A stretch of DNA of 64,000 nt. Source: Halobellus captivus (lineage in GTDB: Archaea; Halobacteriota; Halobacteria; Halobacteriales; Haloferacaceae). Below are positions 1 to 8,373 of this stretch, one piece after another. Position 1 is the first letter of the stretch. Each line of letters begins with the position of its first letter. The notes beneath the pieces are model-generated. The model did not search any database and was not told where the DNA came from. It saw only the letters and a list, made by a program, of their open reading frames with translations. The stretch lies in the NCBI RefSeq assembly GCF_003697845.1, contig NZ_RDQE01000001.1, forward strand, positions 124,001 to 188,000, read 5' to 3'. A program made the position numbers and the translations under genes.

Positions 1-28
1 TGAGAACGATCGAACCGGAACCGACCGA

Positions 29-1504
29 CTACGCCGGCGTCGCCGCGGCGTCGAGGGCGGCCCGCGCCTTCTCGGCTTCCGTCTGGACGACGAAGGAGCG
101 CTCGTCGGCGTACTCGGCGACCGCCTCGAGCGCCTCCCGCGTGCCTATCTGTCGGAGCGCCCAGCCGGCGGCCGCGCGGACGTCGTCGGAGTCGTCCTCC
201 GCGATCGCGTCGGCGAGCGGGTCGATCGCCCGGGTGTCGCCGATGAGTCCGAGCGCGCGCGCGGCGAGCGGCCGGACGTGGTCGTTCTCCATCGCCAGCT
301 TCTCCGCGAGCGGGCCGACCGCGTCGCCGTCGCCGATCTCGCCGAGCGCCTTGAACGTCGCCTTCTGGAGCTGCGGGTTCGAGTCCTCGTCGACGTACTC
401 GAGGAGCGTCTCGACCGCCTCCTCGGCCGCCATCTTTCCGAGGATGCGGATCGCGAACCGGTCGCGCTTGCCCGCTCGCCCGAGCAGTTCCTCGAGCGAC
501 GCCTCGGTCTTTCCGCGCTTGCCCATCCGTTCGAACGCCTCGAGACAGTGGCGTTCCATGAAGTCCGACTGGAGCGAGTCGAGCGCGAGCAGGATCATGT
601 CGACGTTGCCCTGCGCCTCGTGTTCCTTCAGCGCGGCCCACTCGACCGGGTAGTCCTTGTAGTGGCCGAGCACGTCGTAGTAGCCCTGCGCGCGCAGCTG
701 CTCGTGGGTCTCGAGGTCGTCCCACTCCTCGGCGTCCTCCAGGCCCTCCTCGAGCGCGTCGGTCGCCGCCAGGAGATCCGCGAGGGTCTCCGCGTCCTCG
801 TCGGGATCGAGTTCCGCGTCCGCGATCCCCGCCGCGACGGCGTCGAGGGCGGCGACGAGAACCGCGACTCCGTCGTCGTCGGTCCCTGCTTCGTCGTCCG
901 CCCCTGCCCCGCCGTCGGCTCCACCTTCGTCGTCCGTGTCACCGGCGTCCGTGTCGTCGTCGTCCACGTTCTCACCGTCCGCGGCGTCCGGATCCGTCTC
1001 GATCGCGTCCGCGTCGACGCCGTCGTCGACCGCCTCCGCGGCCGCGTCGACGAAGGCTTCGACCGCGTCGGCCGCGTCCTCGTGCCCCTCGGCGGTCCAC
1101 TCGGTGTCCTCGAGCGTCGAGACCGACGCCTCGATCGCCTCGACGACGTCCTCGGCGTAGGGGCCGCGGGCGTCCTCGAGTCCCTCGCGGAGCTCCGCGA
1201 TCCGGTCCTCGAGGTCGCCGCGCGGGTCGTCGGCGTCCTCGTCGTCCTCGTCGGGTTCGGGGAGGTCGGCACCCGCCAGGGCGTCCTCGGCGTCGTCGAG
1301 CAGCGCCTCGACGTCGTCGAGGGCCGCCTCGGTCCCGGCGTCCTCGAGTGCCGTCTCGATCTCGTCGAGGTACTCGGTCAGGGACTCCTCGGTCGCCTCG
1401 TCGGGGAGCGTCGGGGTGGTCGCCTCGGGCTCGTCCGTGTCCGCCTGGTCGGCGGCGTCGGCCTCCTCGGCGGCCTCCGCCGGCTCGTCGTCGCCGTTGC
1501 TCAT
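29..1504 (-). CDS. Acidic HEAT-repeat protein
   Basis: A 491-residue protein in two parts. Residues 1 to about 300 are a low-complexity, Asp/Glu/Ala-rich segment. The last 170 or so residues hold tandem HEAT/PBS-lyase-like helical repeats, each with an alanine-rich helix followed by a short acidic turn and a DP-x-A or AVGPLAEKL-type helix. Such repeats normally act as protein-binding scaffolds, and no catalytic motif is visible. I chose the ATG at 1504, starting MSNGDDEPAE, because a TATA-like CTTAATG lies about 27 bases upstream, which fits a leaderless transcript. The frame stays open further upstream. Partner and exact role are unknown. Confidence 0.8.
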   Translation of the reverse strand: MSNGDDEPAEAAEEADAADQADTDEPEATTPTLPDEATEESLTEYLDEIETALEDAGTEAALDDVEALLDDAEDALAGADLPEPDEDDEDADDPRGDLEDRIAELREGLEDARGPYAEDVVEAIEASVSTLEDTEWTAEGHEDAADAVEAFVDAAAEAVDDGVDADAIETDPDAADGENVDDDDTDAGDTDDEGGADGGAGADDEAGTDDDGVAVLVAALDAVAAGIADAELDPDEDAETLADLLAATDALEEGLEDAEEWDDLETHEQLRAQGYYDVLGHYKDYPVEWAALKEHEAQGNVDMILLALDSLQSDFMERHCLEAFERMGKRGKTEASLEELLGRAGKRDRFAIRILGKMAAEEAVETLLEYVDEDSNPQLQKATFKALGEIGDGDAVGPLAEKLAMENDHVRPLAARALGLIGDTRAIDPLADAIAEDDSDDVRAAAGWALRQIGTREALEAVAEYADERSFVVQTEAEKARAALDAAATPA

Positions 1505-1655
1505 ATACCGGAGAATGCGCGCGTAGTCCATTAAGACGTTTCCCTTCGCGGCGGGGGCCGTCCCCGACTCCGTCGTGGTCGGCACACGGTTCGCTCTCGC
1601 GACGCCGCCGTCGACTGCGACGGTCGGAATACCTCGTCACCTGTCGATGCCGGTT

Positions 1656-2273
1656 CTAGTGATCTTCACCCGGCGGAGCGGTCGCGCTTCCCTCGCGAGT
1701 CGCGTCAGTGGCCTCGACGAGCAACCGTGCCAGCGCAGCAGTCCATATCGCGGAGGCTGCGTAGCCGACCACGACGGCGACGTGCGAGCCGATCGCCAGC
1801 GGGGCGAGAAACAGGAGCGGGACACCGAATGGAACGACGGCGAAAGCGAGGAGCGTAACGAGCGGTTCGGGGCCGATCCCGCCGATCCGGACGACCGCCC
1901 ACAGGGCGACGACGCCGACGAACCCGAGGTACGCCCGGAGCGTCCGCCAGTCGGGAAGCAGGACCCGCCAGAGGAACGGGTCGTCCGGGTGAGCGACGGT
2001 TCCGTGGTCCGGCGAGGACGGGTCGCGGAGCGACGGGGCGACGACCAAGCGACGGACCACGACGGCACACGAGAGGCTCACTGCCGTCGCAACGGCGAAC
2101 GTCGAGACGACACCGGCGACGTACAGTGGTATCGACGGCTCGGCGTGCGGGAAGAAACGTTCGGTAGAGAGGTTCCGCGCCAGGTAGTGGACGGCCGGGA
2201 AGGCGACGACGAAGAACTGGATGACGGCCAGTCGCAGGAGGACGACCGGCGAGTCGTGACGAGCGGAGGGCAT
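1656..2273 (-). CDS. Hypothetical multi-pass membrane protein
   Basis: A 205-residue protein with about five hydrophobic stretches, near residues 8-30, 48-75, 112-130, 137-160 and 163-190, so it should be an integral membrane protein. A loop around residues 80-110 contains DPSSPDHG and DDPFLWRVLLPDWR. I recognise no family motif and no catalytic residues. It stands alone on the minus strand, between the HEAT-repeat gene and a tiny conserved-looking gene. Coding potential rests on the unbroken frame, haloarchaeal codon use and consistent hydrophobic segments. Confidence 0.65.
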   Translation of the reverse strand: MPSARHDSPVVLLRLAVIQFFVVAFPAVHYLARNLSTERFFPHAEPSIPLYVAGVVSTFAVATAVSLSCAVVVRRLVVAPSLRDPSSPDHGTVAHPDDPFLWRVLLPDWRTLRAYLGFVGVVALWAVVRIGGIGPEPLVTLLAFAVVPFGVPLLFLAPLAIGSHVAVVVGYAASAIWTAALARLLVEATDATREGSATAPPGEDH

Positions 2274-2322
2274 CGTCCGCGGGATCCGCCGCGAGTCGAA
2301 TAGTCGTTCCGGCGCGGGAGCG

Positions 2323-2484
2323 CTACCGTTCGAGTTCGACGGTCAGATCGGTCGCGATCCAGCCGTCAGTGTTGCCCTCCTCGGTGAACACGGTTCGGTC
2401 CGGCGAGGCGCGACTCGCCGTCACGGCGGGCAGTCGGTCGCTCGAGGGTTCGGGCTCGTGTTCGACGCGTTCTCCGCTGCTCAT
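2323..2484 (-). CDS. Small haloarchaeal protein, possibly DUF7331-like
   Basis: A 53-residue ORF that starts MSSGERVEHE and ends DGWIATDLTVELER. The tail, an aromatic-containing WIATD-type motif followed by alternating hydrophobic and charged residues, is typical of short haloarchaeal proteins I associate from memory with DUF7331, where W-I-x-S/T-D precedes the C-terminus. A TATA-like CCTATAACC lies about 27 bases upstream of the ATG with an A-rich BRE-like stretch before it, which suggests a leaderless single-gene transcript. Function is unknown; family assignment is tentative. Confidence 0.55.
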   Translation of the reverse strand: MSSGERVEHEPEPSSDRLPAVTASRASPDRTVFTEEGNTDGWIATDLTVELER

Positions 2485-2641
2485 TACCGGCCGCTCGGGG
2501 GCGGGAAGGGTTATAGGTTTCGGTCGACCTAAACCATGCGGGGCGGACGGGGATCCGAAGGGAGGAAAAGAACGCCGACGATGGCGGCGATCCGGACGGG
2601 CTATCGGAGGGCATTACCACGACGGCGGCGTCGGTCCGACG

Positions 2642-3727
2642 ATGACTGACTCGCTTTTCACGCCGTTCTCGCTGCGCGGCACGGAGATCCCGAACCGGAT
2701 CATGCTGTCGCCGATGTGTCAGTACTCCGCCGAGGAGGGGATGCCGAGCGAGTGGCATCGGGTCCACCTCGGCACCCGCGCGGTCGGCGGCGCGGGCGTC
2801 GTGATGGCGGAGGCGACGGGGGTCGAGCGACGCGGCCGCATCACCCCCGGCTGTCTCGGTATCTGGTCGGACGAACAGGCCGAGGCGCTGGAACCGATCA
2901 CGGAGTTCGTCCGGTCGCAGGGTGCGGTCCCCGGGATCCAGCTGGCCCACGCCGGCCGGAAGGCCTCCCACGCTCCGCCGAACGAGGGCGGCCACGCACT
3001 TCCCGAGGACCACGAGGACGGGTGGGAGACGATATCGGCGACCGACGAGCCGTATCCGGACGAGGAGCCGGCGGCGACCCGCCGGATGGACGCCGACGAT
3101 ATCGACGACGTGGTCGACGCGTTCGCCGCCGCCGCGGAGCGGTCCCTGTCGGCCGGCTTCGAGATCGCGGAGGTCCACGCCGCACACGGCTACCTCCTCC
3201 ACCAGTTCCTCTCGCCGGTCACCAACGACCGCGAGGACGAGTACGGCGGGAGCTTCGAGAACCGGACGCGACTGGTGCGCGAGGTCGTCGAGGCGGTTCG
3301 CGGGATCTGGCCGGACGACAAGCCCGTCTTCGTCCGTATCTCCGCGACCGACTGGCTCCCCGATCGCGACTCGTGGGACGTGGACGACTCGGTCCGGCTG
3401 GCTCCACTCCTCGCCGACGCCGGCGCGGACCTGATCGACGTCTCCGGCGGCGGGATCCATCCGGACCAGGAGCTCCCGAACGCGGGGCCAGGGTATCAGG
3501 TGCCGTACGCGGAGGCGATCCGTGAGGGAACGGACGTGCCCGTCGCCGCCGTCGGCGGGATCACGGAGCCGGCCCACGCCGACGCACTCGTGCGGAACGA
3601 TCGGGCCGACCTCGTCGCGCTCGGCCGCGAGATGCTCCGGCACCCCTACTGGCCGCTCGAGGCCGCCCACGAGCTCGACGCGGCGGTCGAGTGGCCCGTC
3701 CAGTACCGCCGCGGCCGGTTCGACTGA
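2642..3727 (+). CDS. Old Yellow Enzyme-family NAD(P)H:flavin oxidoreductase (YqjM class)
   Basis: A 361-residue FMN-binding TIM barrel of the OYE family. YqjM-class signatures are visible: SPMCQYS near the N-terminus with the flavin-tuning cysteine, HAGRKAS around residue 105, AAHGYLLHQFLSP around residue 185 with the substrate-binding histidine pair, then a YGGSFENR-type motif and the late GxI/GRE FMN-phosphate loop. Members reduce activated C=C bonds of enals, enones and nitro compounds with NAD(P)H in the cytoplasm. The frame is open for 270 bases upstream, but the ATG giving MTDSLFTPFSL matches the normal start of the family. The physiological substrate cannot be told from sequence. Confidence 0.9.
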   Translation: MTDSLFTPFSLRGTEIPNRIMLSPMCQYSAEEGMPSEWHRVHLGTRAVGGAGVVMAEATGVERRGRITPGCLGIWSDEQAEALEPITEFVRSQGAVPGIQLAHAGRKASHAPPNEGGHALPEDHEDGWETISATDEPYPDEEPAATRRMDADDIDDVVDAFAAAAERSLSAGFEIAEVHAAHGYLLHQFLSPVTNDREDEYGGSFENRTRLVREVVEAVRGIWPDDKPVFVRISATDWLPDRDSWDVDDSVRLAPLLADAGADLIDVSGGGIHPDQELPNAGPGYQVPYAEAIREGTDVPVAAVGGITEPAHADALVRNDRADLVALGREMLRHPYWPLEAAHELDAAVEWPVQYRRGRFD

Positions 3728-3807
3728 CGGTGCCCTGACTGTATCAACTGACGGTCGTCGGATCCCCGCGGCCGAGGTTTTTACCCGGCCACCGCGTAGG
3801 CGAGTAC

Positions 3808-4680
3808 ATGAGTTCCCGCGATCGACGCGACGACGACCTCGAGGAGCGGCTCGACGAGCTCGAGGACGTGCTCTCCGAGCTCCGGCGCGACCTTCGGGAA
3901 ACCGAACGCGACCGCCGCGGTCCCCCGCGCCCGCCCCGTCTCTCGGAGCTGGTACGGTTCACGGAGCAGTACACGATCCCGACGCTCATCGCCCTCCTGG
4001 AGACGACGATCAAGTCGCTCGAACTGCTCCAGGGAACGCTCCGGCTCGCCGATCCCGGCCGGAGCGTCACGGAGGGCGCGGAGGCGACCGGCGACCGCCT
4101 CGCGGACGTCCGCGACGGCGCGACGGCCGGGCTCTCCCGATCGCTCGCGGAGCTCCGAACCGCGCTCTCGGAGGCCGACCTCCCCGAGGACGCCGCCTCC
4201 CGTTCGATCATCGCCGACGCGCGCGACCTCACCGCGGAGATCGAATCGCGGATCGAGGAGGGACGCCGCGAGGCCGACGCGGCGCGGTCCCGACGGGACG
4301 AACGGGACGGGGACGGACGGGGGCGACGAGAGGACGGTCGACGGGGGGACGACGAGCGGGAGCGTCGCGGCCGCGGGGACGACCGAGCTCGGGACGGCGC
4401 GGTCCACATCGACGTGACCGATCCCGACGCCGACGGCGACGATCGGCCCGGGGAAGTCGAGGCCGAGGCCGAGGACGTCGACGACGCGGGCCGACCCGAG
4501 GTCGACGTCGAGTCCGAGTTGGAGTCGATCAAGCGCCAGCTCGACGACGACACGACGGGGACGGATCCCGCCGGCGACGGGGACGGTCCCGGTGATGAGG
4601 ACGGTTCCGCCGCGGACGACGATCCGGGATCGACCGCGGACGACGAGACGAACGGAGCCGACGACGCCGACGACCACTGA
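3808..4680 (+). CDS. Conserved haloarchaeal coiled-coil/acidic protein
   Basis: A 290-residue protein. Residues 5-35 are charged coiled coil (DLEERLDELEDVLSELRRD). A more hydrophobic helical middle, about residues 45-150, contains FTEQYTIPTLIALLETT. The C-terminal 130 residues are low-complexity Asp/Gly/Arg with hardly any order expected. No signal peptide or clear membrane segment is seen. The middle block looks like a conserved haloarchaeal domain, but I cannot name it with certainty. It ends 12 bases before a convergent gene. A role in a structural or scaffolding complex is only a guess. Confidence 0.7.
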   Translation: MSSRDRRDDDLEERLDELEDVLSELRRDLRETERDRRGPPRPPRLSELVRFTEQYTIPTLIALLETTIKSLELLQGTLRLADPGRSVTEGAEATGDRLADVRDGATAGLSRSLAELRTALSEADLPEDAASRSIIADARDLTAEIESRIEEGRREADAARSRRDERDGDGRGRREDGRRGDDERERRGRGDDRARDGAVHIDVTDPDADGDDRPGEVEAEAEDVDDAGRPEVDVESELESIKRQLDDDTTGTDPAGDGDGPGDEDGSAADDDPGSTADDETNGADDADDH

Positions 4681-4692
4681 GACGGGAGGGTC

Positions 4693-5442
4693 TCACCACT
4701 CCGCGCCCAGGTGGCCTGCGACGCGCCGAGCGGAGTCGACGAGCAGCCCGTCGTCGTCGGTGAACACCTCCAGTGCGACGGTGCCGTCGAACCCCTCCAG
4801 TTCGGCGCTCATCGCCTCGTAGTCCACCTCGCCGGCTCCGACCGGCATGTGCGTGTCGCCGCGGCGGCGCACGTCGTGACAGTGGAGGTGTGAGACCCGG
4901 TCGCCGTAGCGTCGGAGGAACCGCCGTATCGCCTCGTTCCCGCCCTCCATGTACGCGTGTCCCACGTCGAAACAGACCGCGGTGTCCGTCTCCCGGGCGA
5001 TGTCGCCGAGGACCGACAGCTGGATCCCGCGGTGCTGATGGCCGACGTTCTCGACGACGACCTCGACGCCCGCCTCCCGACCGGCGTCGGCGACACGCCG
5101 GAGCTGCTCGGCCGCGGTCTCGCGGAACTCGACGTCGTCGCGGTCGGCGGAGGTGGCGTGGAGGACGGCCTTCTCCGCGCCGAGCGCTCCCGCTCCCTCG
5201 AGCAGCCGCCGCTGGTAGGCCACGATGGCGTCGTTGACCTCGGACGCGTAGCTCGTCAGGGGTTGGCTGTACGGCAGGTGAACGGCCAGGTCCCGGCCGG
5301 CGAGCGCCCGGCCGAGCCGGCCGGGATCGATCGATTCCGGCGGGAGGCTCCCCGCGCCGACGCCGAGCTCGACGAAGTCGAACGCCGCCGGCGACGCCGC
5401 CAGTCGGTCGAGGTCGTCTCCGACGGTCACGCCGATGTCCAT
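4693..5442 (-). CDS. Sugar phosphate isomerase/epimerase family TIM-barrel protein
   Basis: A 249-residue xylose-isomerase-like (AP endonuclease 2 fold) TIM barrel. Likely metal ligands are placed as in the family: Glu in VVVENVGH, Asp and His in CFDVGHAYM, His in HLHCHDV, and a late Glu in VALEVFTDDD. Members isomerise or epimerise sugars and related polyols, or cut abasic sites. The short length and the lack of DNA-binding loops favour the isomerase-like group. I chose the ATG for MDIGVTVGDD, since the upstream frame is arginine- and proline-rich and looks non-coding. The exact substrate is unknown. Confidence 0.8.
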   Translation of the reverse strand: MDIGVTVGDDLDRLAASPAAFDFVELGVGAGSLPPESIDPGRLGRALAGRDLAVHLPYSQPLTSYASEVNDAIVAYQRRLLEGAGALGAEKAVLHATSADRDDVEFRETAAEQLRRVADAGREAGVEVVVENVGHQHRGIQLSVLGDIARETDTAVCFDVGHAYMEGGNEAIRRFLRRYGDRVSHLHCHDVRRRGDTHMPVGAGEVDYEAMSAELEGFDGTVALEVFTDDDGLLVDSARRVAGHLGAEW

Positions 5443-5497
5443 ACCGATCGGCTTCGCCGCGAGATACTTAACAAACGGCCGTCCGGACCCGGGTTCG

Positions 5498-6085
5498 CTA
5501 CTCCTCGTCGACGAGCGAGCCGAGCACGCGCTCGGCGTCGGCGGGCACGTCGAAGTCGTGGTAGTGCTCGCCCTTCTCCTTCGAGAGGACGTTGAGCGCG
5601 GCCGCCGCGCCGTCGCCGGCGGAGATGACCGCCTGCCACTCCTCGGCGCGGACCATCGCGCCCGTCGCGTAGGCGTCCTCCACGGAGGTCTCCATGTCCA
5701 CCCCGACGTCGACCGTGTCGTCCTCGGCGAACGCACAGCCGAGGCCCTCCGCGAGGTCGCGGCTCGCGCCCGTCGCGAGCACGACGTAGTCGGCGGCGTA
5801 CTCGTCGTCAGCGGTCGAGACGACGAAGCCGCCGTCCGTCGACTCGACGCCCGTGACCTCCACGCCCTGGTGACGCTCGACGCCGAAGTCGTCGACCTGG
5901 TCGCGCATCGTGTCGACGAGGAGGGTACCGTCGACCGACCCGATCCCGGGGTAGTTGAACAGGTGTGCCTTGTGCATCCACGTGCCGTCGGTGTCGAAGA
6001 CGGTCGTCTCGAGGCCGTTCTTCGCGGCGAAGAGGGCTGCGCTCAGACCTGCGGGGCCGCCGCCGACGACGATGACGTTTGCCAT
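5498..6085 (-). CDS. Thioredoxin reductase-like FAD-binding protein, one-domain
   Basis: A 195-residue flavoprotein that starts with a Rossmann dinucleotide motif (VVGGGPAGLSAAL). It continues with a TrxR-like FAD domain: LFNYPGIG, VLATGAS, and the closing GAMVR...AISAGDGAAAAL helix. Classical thioredoxin reductases are about 300 residues, with an inserted NADPH domain carrying a redox CxxC. Both the insert and the CxxC are missing here; the only cysteine is in GLGCAF. This is a known haloarchaeal short form, so it may transfer electrons to or from another partner. Start ATG at 6085 places the GxGxxG at residue 7, as usual. Confidence 0.8.
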   Translation of the reverse strand: MANVIVVGGGPAGLSAALFAAKNGLETTVFDTDGTWMHKAHLFNYPGIGSVDGTLLVDTMRDQVDDFGVERHQGVEVTGVESTDGGFVVSTADDEYAADYVVLATGASRDLAEGLGCAFAEDDTVDVGVDMETSVEDAYATGAMVRAEEWQAVISAGDGAAAALNVLSKEKGEHYHDFDVPADAERVLGSLVDEE

Positions 6086-6169
6086 ACCGAACACACGAGG
6101 GCGATCCGCATAAACGTCAGGTAACGGGAGGGTGATCGGGTGATCTGCGGGGAATCGGACGGCGGCGCT

Positions 6170-7243
6170 TCAGTCGTCCGCGAGCGGCGCGTCGAGGTCG
6201 ATCTCGCCGGCGTCGATCTCGGCTTCGACCTCCCTCGCGGCCGTCACCATGTTCTCGGTCTTGCCGTAGGCGATCTCGCGGGGGAGTAGCTTCAGCCCGC
6301 AGTCGGGCGAGATAGTCAGCTTCTCGGGCGGGACGACCCGGAGCCCCTGGCGGACGTTCTCCTTGATCTCCTCGACGGGCTCGATCTCGGCGGTGTGGGC
6401 GTCGACGACGCCGAGCGCGAGGTCGGGTTCGAACTCGTCCTCCTGGAACGTCGGGATCTGCTCGTAGTCGCCGTTACACAGCTCCACGTCGAACTCGTCG
6501 ATCGGGTAGTCGTTGATCTCGGGGTAGATCCGGGAGTAGTCGCCGTAACAGACGTGCAGTCCGATCCGCACGTCCTCGTCGATGCCGCTCACGATCCGGT
6601 CGAGCGCCTCGCCGACGATCGCGTGGTCCTCCGGCGTCGTCGCCAGCGCGGGCTCGTCGATCTGGATGTATCGTGCACCCGCCTCGACCAGCTTCTCGAC
6701 CTCCTCGTTGACGAGGTCCGCGAGGTCGTAGACCAGCTCCTCGGTGGAGGGGTACGCCTCGTTGAACGCCCAGAAGCCGAGCGTGTACGGTCCCGTGATC
6801 GGGACCTTGACGGGGCGCTCGGCGACGTTCGTGGTGAACGCGAACTCGTCGACGAGCCACGGCTCGTCGTAGGAGACCTCCTCGACGACCGAGGGTTTAT
6901 CGAAGTAGTTGTGGCCCCACACCTTTACCGGGCCGTTGAACTCGTAGCCGTCGATGCGCTCGGCGAAGAACTCCACCATCTCGTTGCGGCGCATCTCGCC
7001 GTCGACGACGGTGTCGAGCCCGGCACGCTCGTGCTCGTGCGTGATCAGCCGACAGGCGTCGTCGTGGGCCTCTTCGAGGTCCGACTCGTCGAACTTCGAG
7101 TCGGGGTCCTCGACGAGCTCGTCGGCGCGGTTCAGCCACTTCGGCTTCGGGTACGAGCCGACGACCGTCGTGAGCAGGAACGAGTCGTTCGGGTGGTCGG
7201 TCGGGCGGAACTGTTCGCGGTTGGCGGCTGGGTTTCGGACCAT
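6170..7243 (-). CDS. Methionine synthase, cobalamin-independent, C-terminal (catalytic) half
   Basis: A 357-residue protein matching the catalytic zinc-binding half of MetE. Zinc ligands appear in order: His and Cys in GLHVCYGDY, an acidic residue in DVELCNGDYEQ, and Cys in ISPDCGLKLLP. VVGSYPKP near the N-terminus and IDEPAL are also family signatures. It moves a methyl group from a folate or pterin donor to homocysteine to make methionine. Its ATG overlaps the stop of the upstream partner by one base (TAATG), so the two subunits are translationally coupled. In bacteria both halves form one chain of about 750 residues; in haloarchaea they are separate genes. Confidence 0.88.
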   Translation of the reverse strand: MVRNPAANREQFRPTDHPNDSFLLTTVVGSYPKPKWLNRADELVEDPDSKFDESDLEEAHDDACRLITHEHERAGLDTVVDGEMRRNEMVEFFAERIDGYEFNGPVKVWGHNYFDKPSVVEEVSYDEPWLVDEFAFTTNVAERPVKVPITGPYTLGFWAFNEAYPSTEELVYDLADLVNEEVEKLVEAGARYIQIDEPALATTPEDHAIVGEALDRIVSGIDEDVRIGLHVCYGDYSRIYPEINDYPIDEFDVELCNGDYEQIPTFQEDEFEPDLALGVVDAHTAEIEPVEEIKENVRQGLRVVPPEKLTISPDCGLKLLPREIAYGKTENMVTAAREVEAEIDAGEIDLDAPLADD

Positions 7244-8256
7244 TACTCGAGTACCTCCGTGGCGGCGGCGAGGGCGGACAGCTTCGCGCGGTACTTGTTC
7301 TCCGGCAGGTAGAACAGCTCGGTGTTCGGCGTCAGGTACGTCGTCTCGAAGTCGGCGGCCGGGGCCTGTCCCTCGAACCACTCGACGCGCTCGGCGATCG
7401 TCCCCGGCTCCTCGACGAGCGTGTTCTGCCCGTCGACGAGTCCGAGCGCGACCGAGTCGGTCGATCCGTACTCCTGAACGTTGTACACGGTGTCCTCGCG
7501 GTCGCCGGCGACCAGGTCCAGCCCGAGCGCGTCCGCGCCCGCCTCGTCGACGAGGTGGGCGTACAGCTTCTCGTCGAGCGCGCCGTAGAAGGTCTGGACG
7601 ACCACGTCGGCGTCGGTCGCGTCGGCGACCGTCGCGATCGCGTCGGTCGCGCGCTCCTCGGTCCCGTCCGCCGGCGGGTTCGTCACCAGCGACGGCTCGA
7701 GGACGAACAGCGTCTCGTGTGCGGGGAAGGCCTCGAGTTCGCCGGCGAGGAACTCGGCGATAGCGGCCTGGAACTCGTCGTCGTCGCCGTAGTGTTCGTC
7801 GGTCGCGAGCGCGGCGAGCGAGTACGGTCCCGGCAGCGTCGCCGCGAGCGGGGCGTCGCCGGAACCCGCCTCCTCGAGCAGCGCGCGCGCCGACTCGAGC
7901 TCGCCCGCCACGTCGCCGGAGAAGTCGAGGTCGCCGACGACTCGCGGGTCGCGGTAGAAGTTGTTGTTGTCGTAGTACCGCACGATCCCGCCGGTCTCGA
8001 CCTCGTCGTGGACCGTGAGCGGATGCGCGATCATGTCGTCCCAACGACCCTGTCCCTCGACGACGCGGTCGAGGTCAGCCTCGATCTGGTCGTCGACGAA
8101 CTCCGCGCGGACCTCGTCGTACGCCTCGGCGATCTCGCCCCCCTCGTCGCCGCTGAGGAGGTCGCCCTTCTGGTGGCCCTTCAGGTCCGACAGCGTCCCT
8201 TTCGCCCAGTCCGGGAGCGGATAGATCCCCGGCGTGGCCGCGACTCGTTCGGTCAT
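7243..8256 (-). CDS. Methionine synthase-related N-terminal-like subunit
   Basis: A 337-residue UROD/MetE-like TIM-barrel protein. It has YPLPDW near the N-terminus, a tyrosine/asparagine-rich RYYDNNNFYRD, TLPGPYSLAAL and LDLVAGD motifs, but not the HxC...C zinc ligands of the catalytic half. It is the first gene of the pair and is coupled to the next by a one-base stop/start overlap. The likely role is the partner or methyl-donor-binding subunit in methionine synthesis. ATG at 8256 has a TATA-like TATTATAC about 27 bases upstream; a GTG just before it is an alternative start. Confidence 0.82.
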   Translation of the reverse strand: MTERVAATPGIYPLPDWAKGTLSDLKGHQKGDLLSGDEGGEIAEAYDEVRAEFVDDQIEADLDRVVEGQGRWDDMIAHPLTVHDEVETGGIVRYYDNNNFYRDPRVVGDLDFSGDVAGELESARALLEEAGSGDAPLAATLPGPYSLAALATDEHYGDDDEFQAAIAEFLAGELEAFPAHETLFVLEPSLVTNPPADGTEERATDAIATVADATDADVVVQTFYGALDEKLYAHLVDEAGADALGLDLVAGDREDTVYNVQEYGSTDSVALGLVDGQNTLVEEPGTIAERVEWFEGQAPAADFETTYLTPNTELFYLPENKYRAKLSALAAATEVLE

Positions 8257-8373
8257 CACCGAGCGTTGGATATGCCGTTGTATAATATTTGCGAACCTGA
8301 TTTATGTCCTATGGTTATTCCTTCGGAACGGGCGAGCCGAACCCTTACCACCGATCGCGTGGAACCACGGCCC

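Noticed and set aside
278-1534. A 418-codon plus-strand frame opposite the HEAT-repeat gene
   Set aside because: Its translation is Arg/Val/Leu-rich and is the mirror of acidic codons on the other strand. The HEAT repeats on the minus strand are real.
6170-8256. Methionine synthase split by a frameshift into two genes
   Set aside because: Each gene has its own start and stop with a one-base TAATG overlap, the halves keep full-length features, and separate MetE-like genes are normal in haloarchaea.
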